DNA from: Nymphalis io
Lineage: Eukaryota; Arthropoda; Insecta; Lepidoptera; Nymphalidae
NCBI RefSeq assembly: GCF_905147045.1
Contig: NC_065888.1
Span: forward strand, 4,097,001-4,161,000
Direction: 5' to 3'
Length of the DNA stretch: 64,000 bases
Under the pieces are notes generated by a model. It was not told the DNA's origin and ran no database searches. It saw only the letters and a list, made by a program, of their open reading frames with translations. Positions within the stretch are counted from its first letter, which is position 1. Every line of letters starts with the position of its first letter. Positions 24,318-33,018 of the stretch are shown piece after piece. The position numbers and the translations under genes are program-made.

Positions 24318-24351
24318 GACAAAATGCTAATTTCATACGTAAGGACCTAAT
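24318..24351. repeat. Second copy of the mariner-like terminal sequence
   Basis: CGACAAAATGCTAATTTCAT and GTAAGGACCTAAT closely match 23878-23911 in the same orientation. A whole second mariner is not visible; 24204-24317 between it and the inverted repeat shows no transposase. Confidence 0.65.
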
Positions 24352-24549
24352 AATTTAATTTAGATTCAAAACAGATGTTTTTTAAGTCGAAATACATTTC
24401 AAGTTCAATTTTTAAACTACATTTTTACGAAGATTTTTTTTTTTTTTTTATATCGCCGGGAGGGCAAATGACTCTACTCCACCTGATGGTAAGTGGTAGT
24501 AGAGTCCAAACGCGACGACGGCCAGTACAGACGGGAAAAACGTTCTGCA

Positions 24550-27488
24550 CTAGCCGCCTTCGCCTTGCCGGCCCGCAAGATGCCTCTTCACGCCTCGTTT
24601 GAAGGAACCCGGGTTGTAAGAGGAGGGGAATACGTGAGCTGGTAAGGAATTCCATTTTTTGGAAGTGCGACAAAGAAAGGAGTTGCCAAATTTCTTTGTT
24701 CGCGATGGAATTGATGTCACAGTTAGGCGGTGACATCGAGAACCAGCTCGCGTGGACTTAAGAAGGAAGGGGGAAGCAGGAATTAGAGAGAATAATTCCT
24801 CAGAGCACTCGCCGTGATACAGTCGATAGAAAGCGCTCAGTGCTGCTATCTCACGACGCAATTGTAAAGGTTCAAGGGTGTTTGTGACCTTTACGTCGCC
24901 AATAATGCGTACGGCACGTCGCTGCAACCGGTCCAAGGCCTCAAGTAGGTACTTAGCGGAGCCATCCCAAAGGTGCGAGCAATATTCCACGCAAGACCGT
25001 ACCTGTGTTTTGTACAGCAGGCACAGTTGTTGTGGCGTGAAAAAGCGCCGCACCTTGTTCAGAACTCCGAGTTTCCGTGAAGCTGTTTTTATAACAGCCT
25101 CGATGTAATCCCTTGGACTAAGGTCGCAGCGAACGTCAATCCCCAGCATGGCGATTCTGTTTGCATCACCAGCGGAGTACCACAGAGGGAGGGAAGAGGG
25201 GAAAATGTTGACTTTTTCGCCGTGAGAGCGCATACCTGTGTTTTCTTGGCATTAAACTCAACAAGATTATCAGAGCCCCATTTGGCGATGAGATCTAACG
25301 TCCTATCGAGTTCAATGACAAGATTCTCCCGCCTCTCCTCAGTTTCCGCCCGCCCAGCCACTGCGCGTCCGTGGTATCCACCATGCACTGTACTATCATC
25401 TGCATAGCAATGTATGTTCCCAATGGAGAGCATATCATTGATATGCAAAAGAAAGAGTGTGGGAGATAGAACAGATCCCTGGGGGACCCCAGCATTCACT
25501 ACATAGAATTGTGAAGCGCAACCATCTACTAAAACACGAAGGCTACGCTTGTGTAGGAAGCTGGCAATCCAGGTGCATAGCTGAGCAGGCAGACCATATG
25601 CCGGTAGCTTGGAGAGAAGACTTCTGTGCCAGACCCTGTCGAAAGCCTTGGAGATATCGAGGCTGACAGCCAACGATTCTCCATGCTTGTCGATAGCTTC
25701 ACCCCAGAGGTGTGTTACGTACGCTAGTAGATCACCTGTGGACCGTTTTGGTCGAAACCCGTACTGACGATCATTAATTAGACAGTGATCTTCTAGGTAA
25801 TGGATCAGTTGGTTGTTTAAAATCCGTTCCATCACCTTACAAAGTACTGAGGTGATAGCTATTGGCCGATAATTTGCCGGGTCAGACCGGTCCCCTTTTT
25901 TGGGAACCGCTTGCACATTAGCTCTTCTCCAAGCCTCCGGCACACTTCCCGAAGAGAGAGAAAGTTGGAACAGGCGCGTTAACACAGGAGACAGCTCCGC
26001 TGCGCACTTCTTCAGCACTATGGCTGGTATTCCATCGGGACCGCTAGCTTTCCGTACATCAAGTGATTGCAGCTCCGCACGCACATCACGTTGCCTGATT
26101 TTAATGTCAGGCATCGTATGGCCACATGCAGGTATTGTAGGTGGCAGTGCGCTACAATCATCGATGACGGAATTGTCGGCAAAGAGTTTAGCCAGGAGAT
26201 CAGCTTGCTCTTGCGGACTGTGAGCTAGCGATCCGTCCGGATTTCTGAGCGGTGGCAGCGAAGGTTGGCAGAAATTGTTTTGCACAGACTTGGTCAGACG
26301 CCAGAAGCTACGGGAGCCCCTAGGATGCGAAACAAGGTCATGACCAATCTGTACAATGCGCTGTGCATCCGCTCTCGTGTATGCCTTTCTACAGGACTTG
26401 GAATTTTTATTATAGTTTGCTTTCAGTGAGTCAATGTTAGATGCCCCGCTAATGCAGCCGTTGATCCACTTGCGATATGCCGCCTGCTTAGATGGTACAG
26501 CATCGGCACATTCACGAGTGAACCAACGGTTACGCGTACTCCTACTGACGAGATCTGAGCTAGGAATGTAGTATTCCATTCCCAGCATGATCTCGCCAGC
26601 AACAGCAGCGGCACTAGCTGTCGGGTCATTCCCACTGAAGCAACGTTCCTTCCAAGGGACCGACGCATAGTAATCGCGCATACCGTCCCAATCCGCCGAC
26701 TTATAGTGCCAAACGCGACGTTTGCATACCGCTAGTGGCGGCAGCTTGGCCTGTGGCACTCTGGTAGAAATAAGGCTGTGATCCGAAGAGCCAAGAGGAG
26801 CCTGAACCACAACCTGATATTCCACTGGGTGTGAAGTCAGCAGAAGGTCCAGTAGAGAAGGTGCTTGCCCATCAATGTCTGGGATCCTGGTGGGCTGATC
26901 AACCAGTTGGGTCAAGTCATGTGTGAGAGCAAAAGCATGAGCAGTCCTTCCAGCATGGTCAGTTTTGAGGGATTTCAACCAGGATTCGTGGTGAGCATTA
27001 AAGTCCCCCAAAAACACCAATTCCGCGTTAGGAAATTGCTCTTGCGCAGCATCTGCCACCCGACTAAGATGGTCAAATAGTCGGCTTGTCTCCAAGTCAC
27101 CATTGTGGGATCTGTAGAGGCACACGTAGACTCGGCTCTGACGAACCAGGTCCACACGTACCACCAACATGGAGAAGGAGGGGTCCTCCAAGCAGCGCAG
27201 TCGGTGACAGCAAACATCCGTCCTGACGAACAAGCATACTCCGGCTTTCGCTTTGAAGGATTCTTCAAGCGTGTAGCCGGGATAATTAAGGTAGCTGGTA
27301 TCGGCAGGACGGAGTATTTGTGTCTCCGTGAGAAACAACATTGCTGGCCGTGCTGTCTCGAGATGGTGGTGGACAACGTTGAGGTTAGTGTGGAGTCCTC
27401 GGATGTTAGAGAACTCGACCTCAAATAGCGAGGGTATGGTGGGGGTGAGCACCGCTGTACGACCGTTATTTCTTTTTTGTTGCGCCAT
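24550..27488 (-). pseudogene. LINE endonuclease / reverse transcriptase ORF with a single-base frameshift
   Basis: The first reading segment is open from 27674, but the ATG at 27488 (MAQQKRNN) is the likely start because the endonuclease begins just after it. Counting from the upstream Met, the apurinic-type endonuclease shows SNIRGL (~89), Glu in LFLTETQ (117), GDFNAH (223) and SDHS (297). The RT shows VSLDISKAFDRVW (671), AGVPQGSVLSP (728) and YADD (757-760). At the A5 run at 25213-25217 the frame slips, and the remaining ~220 residues (VRSCVEYCSHLWDGSAK, LDRLQRRAVRIIGD) continue in the other frame to a stop at 24550. The total of about 980 codons matches single-protein LINE ORFs. The shift leaves RT and C-terminal parts out of frame, so the copy is inactive unless it is a sequence error. 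Confidence 0.88.
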
Positions 27489-28076
27489 TTGGGAGAAATA
27501 AAATGGAAAAGAGACGTGAAGCGAGCGATGTATTGCCACAATAGGGATGGGCAAAGTGCGGAGGCGTGTTTCCCCAAGTGGTTGCCAAAAGGAAAAATAC
27601 ACTGACCCGCCGGACGGAAGGGCCCCCGAACCCCCCCGGAAGTGGCCGCCGGGACCCCACCTACCGGTCACCAACCGGCACGACGGTCCACCCCGAGATT
27701 ATGCGTGGCCTGGTGGGGCAGCCTCACGAGCTGGTTAGGCACGCTCGGGCCCCTGTACTATGCCACGGGCGGCCAGCGGAACAGCCGTTTCTTCGGGTCT
27801 CCCTGACCGGCAGGTCAATACAGTTTCCCCCGGCATTGGTTCAACAGCCGTCTCCAACCGGACCAACACCCATCGCGGCAATACTCGCTCGGGCTCTGGC
27901 TGTACGCTGGCTGACCTCGAAACGCGGCTGCAAGCCACTTCACGAGTTTTTCACCATGCGTACGGTGGTAACAAGCCAGGCGGATGTTAGCATCCTACCA
28001 CCAGATGAGCAGATGGTCGCTCAGATATCCCTTAGTCGCCTCTTACGACACCCATGGGAAAGAGAGGGGCAGTGAA
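27489..28076 (-). other. GC-rich 5' leader of the Jockey/CR1-type LINE
   Basis: On the minus strand it starts near CCCATGGGTGTCGTAAGAGG, a phrase I associate with the start of a common Lepidoptera LINE. Overlapping frames on both strands (up to 169 codons on plus) are typical of GC-rich DNA lacking stop codons and match no known protein. It may contain the internal promoter. Confidence 0.5.
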
Positions 28077-28700
28077 ATGTATTCTTTCTCCGTCACTGCA
28101 CGGATAAATTTTATCGGATAATTATAGTATTTTGATCGATATTATGTTTTTTTTTCATTTAATGTATTAAAAACACACAACAAAATATAAATTATGTATT
28201 GTGTTTTTTAACAAGAAAACTGTCTTATATTTGTGGTCACTTTCGACATAAAAATGTGACAATTTATTTTATTGACAATAAATGACGTGTTTCGTAGTCT
28301 TCGTATTTTTCACCTTTTGTGGTTTGAACGCATATATTTGTGTATATTTAGTTATTTGTATAAAAATGATAACGTAAATCAACATTTTATTTTATATGTA
28401 AAAACACCTCAATTATTGTAATATTTTTAAAGTATTTCATGTAAAAAGTGCGGAAAGAAAGGTTTATTAACCGAATGTACAGTACCACAGATATTCAAAA
28501 AAGATCTCGATTTCCGTCTAAAATTATTGGGTAGATCTCAAACATGCCAACAAACAAGCCTGTTGCTGTTGCAATGGGTTCCTAGATGGTTTGAAAAAAC
28601 AATTGTACCCGGTAGGTGGCGTTGCTTTTGGTATGTCACCAAATGAAAAAATGTCTGTATGGCACGATAACGCCTGCCGGGTCCGCTAGTATTTATATAA
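28077..28700. other. AT-rich stretch ending in a GC-richer repeat terminus
   Basis: 28077-28500 is plain AT-rich DNA. From about 28560 the sequence includes CCGGTAGGTGGCGTTGC and ends ACGCCTGCCGGGTCCGCTAG at about 28690. This ending recurs in many insect genomes as a repeat terminus, possibly Helitron-like because of CTAG followed by T. Class unproven. Confidence 0.35.
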
Positions 28701-30440
28701 ATATATTATCTATATTTAGATTTGAGATAATTTTTAGTTAAGTATCCATTAAAAATTTGTCCTCGTATCAAATATGTTTATACAATGGTTCCTACGAAAC
28801 GGCAAAAATTACGAATAAGGTTAAAATGTCTAAGGTCGGAATAAAATTAGCGATACAAACTTAATTATCTTGAATGTATTAACAATTAATATCTCTGACA
28901 GATTTGTGTTCAAGCTAATAATATTTTATATTAATTTAATAATGTATCAATTCACACGGTGGGTAGGTTTCAAGGAGTATGAATATTTATTTGCATCGGT
29001 TTTTCTTTAAATACATTAATAAAAATAAAAAAAAAACAATTACTCTGTAAAATAGCAATTATTCTAAAAAATAAAAAAATATCGTTGATACAATTAAAAA
29101 TATTAAACTAATCATAAATAAAAATTAAAAATATTTTACATGACATTTTATAATTAGGAACCCATTATTAAGTAAGTAATATATATATATACATATTAAT
29201 AAATACAAGTAATCTATGTAACCCTCAGACCATTTTACGTTTATCAATAACTATATTTAAAACTTAAGTTAAAAAATGTTTAATAAATAAGGCTCATTAC
29301 TGTAGAGGATTATGTAAATGATAGAATAGCCTGGAGTTGTTATTCGTTGATGTTCATACAGGATATATAAATATAATTGTTAAAAAGAGTAACAACTGAG
29401 TTTCTCGAAGGTTCCACACGGTAGAATCCACATTACAAGCCGGTGGTAACTTTATTTTAAAATTAAAATTGTATAACGTCGATTCAAAAGTGCTTCAAGA
29501 GTCTACTTGAATAAAGTATATTTTGACTTAAACTTAAATTTCATTCTTGATTAAAATAATTGAACCTGATAGGTCTTACATTTGGATTATCCTATTTTGT
29601 TTCATTAATGTAATTACTACAATCGTATAGTCACGAAGACATAGCCCAGCGGTGGGACATTGTTGGCTGTTACTTTGAACAGAGTTATTTATTGTATTAA
29701 GAATTTTAAGTGCTGAAATATGTTACGAATTAAACATTGTTACTACCGCTAAAATAAAAGCTATCGTCAATAAATCTTGGCTACACAAATTGTTGCAACG
29801 AATGTGTAAGCCCTTACAATGTTGCTATCGGTTAAAACATCTTTTACATAAAAACCAGACTTAGTGGCTTAGAACAAGGAATATTTTAGAAATAATATTA
29901 GCCTAAGCAGCGGAAACGTATTAAATTAAAAAGCTTGTTTTTTTAAATATATATAATAGGAATTTCAATATACATATATGTAAATTGTTTTTTTTAAATA
30001 TAAAAAAGGAAGTTAAAAAGGGAACTTAATTAATCATTAAAGTAGTAAAAACAGAAAAAAAAAACAAAGAATTAATAAAAATAAAAATGATAAGTAATCT
30101 ATGAATATAATTCTTACGATTATCTAATTAAATTATATTTATTTATTTTAAGTAAGATACATCATCGACTAAACACTTGTTGTAAAATACATTTCACTTT
30201 AATGTATTGTGTGATTTGCTTTTATTTATTAATTAATTATAAATTTTTAAAAAATATTTAGCTTATAATTGATCCAAACTTGTGAGATATACTTGTTATT
30301 AAATAATTTTTAACACTTTGATATATATGTATTACAAGTAGACGTAGCGAATTCTAAATGAGACATATGATATTATCATTATGTGAAATGTTCAATATGT
30401 TTCTTATGGTTATCAAGCACTAAATCTGCATCCAGAATTA
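28701..30440. other. AT-rich non-coding stretch
   Basis: No gene seen. At 29650-29680 GCCCAGCGGTGGGACATTG then GGCTGTTAC is a leftover family B/RTE-type 3' end. The rest is low-complexity AT. Confidence 0.5.
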
Positions 30441-30454
30441 TTTCAAGATCACTT

Positions 30455-30505
30455 CAAATTTGGTCAATCAGTTAGGAAGGTGTCCTAACTGATTGACCAA
30501 ATTTG
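30455..30505. repeat. Perfect 23-bp inverted repeat with 5-base loop
   Basis: Arms 30455-30477 and 30483-30505 are exact reverse complements (AATTTGGTCAATCAGTTAGG against CCTAACTGATTGACCAAATT), loop AGGTG. Perfect pairing suggests a recent snap-back or selection; it has tetra-purine/pyrimidine ends and no obvious target duplication. Confidence 0.85.
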
Positions 30506-30703
30506 TATGTTCATAAAAATCGGAATTTGAGAGCGAACCTGAGTTTACGCATACACTTGTAACACTATAATATTTCCTGCGCAGTTATCTATCCCCCGTT
30601 GATAAAGCCCACCTTGACTAAAATCGGTCGGGAGGGCATAAAATATAATCATTGATATGATATGGTGAGATAGGTTTTGGTAAAGATAAGGTTACATTCA
30701 AAA

Positions 30704-30904
30704 TTGGCCAGTGGTCCACATGATGGTAACTGCCCATCACCGCCCTAAATATTAATTCTGTATGAAATATTAACCCTGACATTGCCAATGTCCCATCAAC
30801 CTTAAAAACTAAGATATTGTGTCCCTTGTGCCTGTAGTTAGACTGGCTTAACGAAACACATCAATACTTGTCGTAGGCGGGCTTGCACAAAGTCCCTTCC
30901 AAGT
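30704..30904 (-). repeat. SINE family A, decayed copy
   Basis: Retains GTGGTCCACATGATGGTAAC, CATTGCCAATGTCCCATCAA, TGTCCCTTGTGCCTGTAGTT and GGGCTTGCACAAAGTCCC. The ACCCTTCAAACC-to-GATGAGTGG segment is deleted. Confidence 0.7.
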
Positions 30905-32190
30905 AAGGAGTTTTTGAAATTATATAATCTACAATCGCTATTCAAAGAACCTCAAATCCAATGTCACGATTGCAAATGCGTTCTAAATACTTTGAAACTT
31001 CAAGACTAGATCATTTCATTCTTAGAAATGTATTAATCGATTCTGACAACTTGAATCTTCCATACGTTTGTTTATCTTGTCGTGTTACATCCTGGACGGA
31101 ATTCAATTGGGAAAATAACTGATTCACTCTGACCTTATGTTAAAAACCTACATATTAATACGTCACATTCGAGAATCGCTCTTTTTCTTTGTCATAATAT
31201 AATAAAATATTTAATTTATGAGATGAATATTTTAATAATGATTTTGTTCCTCATACGTATAAAGAATATGAGCTTACTGTATAATCTTTAAGGATAACTG
31301 ATTTAATCAGATATATATTGAATATTCTCGTTCAATTATTCGTTCTGTCAAACCCAAATGAATACAATAATTCAATCAATTGACATGTGGATATTCATCC
31401 TTAGATAATTCTTGATTCTTTTCTGGTAGAAGCATGAACTTATTTATAAATGGACTTTGTTGGAATTATTTTTCTAAGATAAAACATGATATTATCAAAA
31501 ATACGCCGACTAAAATATAGTAATTTTTTTTAGAAACAACAACAAGCTTGTAATTTTTACTTCTGATCTATAAAATTATGTTACAGAATCAGCTTAATTA
31601 TGAATTAATTTTGGCAGACAGGCAAACGTTACGTTATTAGAAATTAATTTATGTGTTAATAATGACATCATCTCGTTGATCTAGTGTCCTGAATGTCCTG
31701 GAATTCGACCTTCCAAAAGTTCTGGAAATGGTAAACAAAAGCTTTTTTGAGTTATCAGTAAGAGTTAGGTGTTTGATAATTACCAAAGTAACACAAGTAA
31801 TGTCGGATCATTAACTCTGACGCCTCTTTGGATGTCTTATAATTCTATAGAACTATGATAACGGATTTAAAAATGCACCTGTCTTTCAAAAAATCTTTTT
31901 ACACATATTCTATACGATACGATTTAATAAGATCAGCCATATTATTCAACACACATATTTTTTTAAATATTTTAGCTACAATTAACAAAACAATTCAGTC
32001 GAACTCCTTTAATCATTCGAATAGTTTCGATAACAACTTTCACCTTTTTTAAGACAAATTCTTTCACGGTTTGACATTGATTATACAGATTATTGCGACA
32101 CGACTAAGGACTTTCGGTAAATTAATGATAAACGAATGTTGATGATTAAATTAAATTTCGATGATACTTAAGAACCGGATATAGCTAGGA
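30905..32190. other. AT-rich non-coding stretch
   Basis: No recognised feature. The 65-codon plus frame at 31855-32052 is AT-biased and has no support. Confidence 0.5.
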
Positions 32191-32485
32191 TTTTTTTTTT
32201 ATAGAATAGGAAGGCGGACGAGCGCATGGGCCACCTGATGGTAAGTGGTCTCCAACGCCCATAGACATTGGCATTGTAAGAAATGTTAACTATCGCTTAC
32301 ATCACCAATGCGCCACCAACCTTGGAAACTAAGATGTTATGTCCCTTGTGCCTGTAATAGTACTGGCTCACTCACCCTTCAAACCGGAACACAACAATAC
32401 CAAGTACTGTGCTGTTTTGCGGTCGAATATCTGATGAGTGGGTGGTACCTATCCAGATGAGTTTGAAAAAAGCTCTACTACCATT
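32191..32485 (-). repeat. SINE family A, full-length copy
   Basis: Ten-base T-run (A-tail on the element strand), ATAGAATAGGAAGGCGGACG, GGGCCACCTGATGGTAAG, CACCAATGCGCCACCAACC, CTCACTCACCCTTCAAACC and GAATATCTGATGAGTGGG. It lies 470 bases upstream of the intact RTE element. Confidence 0.85.
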
Positions 32486-32953
32486 AGTAAGGTTTTGGAA
32501 GTTTGATAAAAATAAAAAAAAAAATACTAAGAAAAAGAGCCAAAATGACTCATTATGTAGAATACTGAAATCTTAATTAAAGGTCACACGTTCCATCCCA
32601 AGCTATACTGAAATTTCATGTACTCCATTTGTTAATATAATTTACAACATTAGGTAGATCAGGATAAGTATAGTGCAATTAGTTGAGTTGCTAATCTCCT
32701 TAACAGAACAGAGACGTTTAGCCAGCCATTACAGTGTGTCAGTCTTTAATTTACTAAATATATGTATTATGGGTCATCTCTTATTCGATAACTTTTCATT
32801 TATTTTGCCCAAAATTATATTAATCAATATTCTATCAACACTGATATAAAAACCATCACTTTTCTTAATAAGTATTTCACCTATTATACTTTAAGGTAGT
32901 GTTCATTTAAGGTTAAATTTGTTTATTAATTTCTTTCTTAATTAGAATATTAT

Positions 32954-32964
32954 ACGAGTAAAAT
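32954..32964. repeat. Target-site duplication, left copy, of the RTE element
   Basis: ACGAGTAAAAT here is repeated exactly at 36000-36010. The shared first A may belong to the element tail, so the duplication is 10 or 11 bp. Confidence 0.9.
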
Positions 32965-32997
32965 CGCTCGCCAACACGCCTGCCCAGCGCGGCGAGT

Positions 32998-33018
32998 ATG
33001 GGCAAACCCCTCCCTTAA
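32998..33018 (+). CDS. Six-codon upstream ORF overlapping the main start (TAATG)
   Basis: ATG at 32998 followed by Gly-Lys-Pro-Leu-Pro and TAA at 33016-33018. The last A of the stop is the first base of the main ATG. Such stop-start overlap can couple translation by re-initiation; whether it does so here is inference. It may also be coincidence in a short leader. Confidence 0.35.
   Translation: MGKPLP

Larger units (their letters stand above)
24434..28076 (-). mobile_element. Jockey/CR1-type non-LTR retrotransposon, nearly complete, one frameshift
   Basis: The minus-strand element runs from a GC-rich 5' region (about 27490-28076, starting near TTTCACTGCCCCTCTC) through one long ORF to a 16-base A-tail (T-run 24434-24449). 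Before the A-tail, CTTACCATCAGGTGGAG and CATTTGCCC resemble the family A SINE tail. The block is far GC-richer than the host sequence. I see no ORF1 or zinc-knuckle protein in the 590 bases upstream of the ORF, so it is either a single-ORF family or a 5'-truncated copy. No clear target-site duplication was found. The 5' boundary could lie up to about 30 bases beyond 28076. Confidence 0.85.

Noticed and set aside
24878..27428. Plus-strand frames of 60-107 codons
   Set aside because: Shadows of the minus-strand LINE ORF.
27566..28075. 169-codon plus-strand frame opposite the LINE leader
   Set aside because: Lies antisense within a GC-rich element leader where stops are rare in all frames; no recognisable domain.
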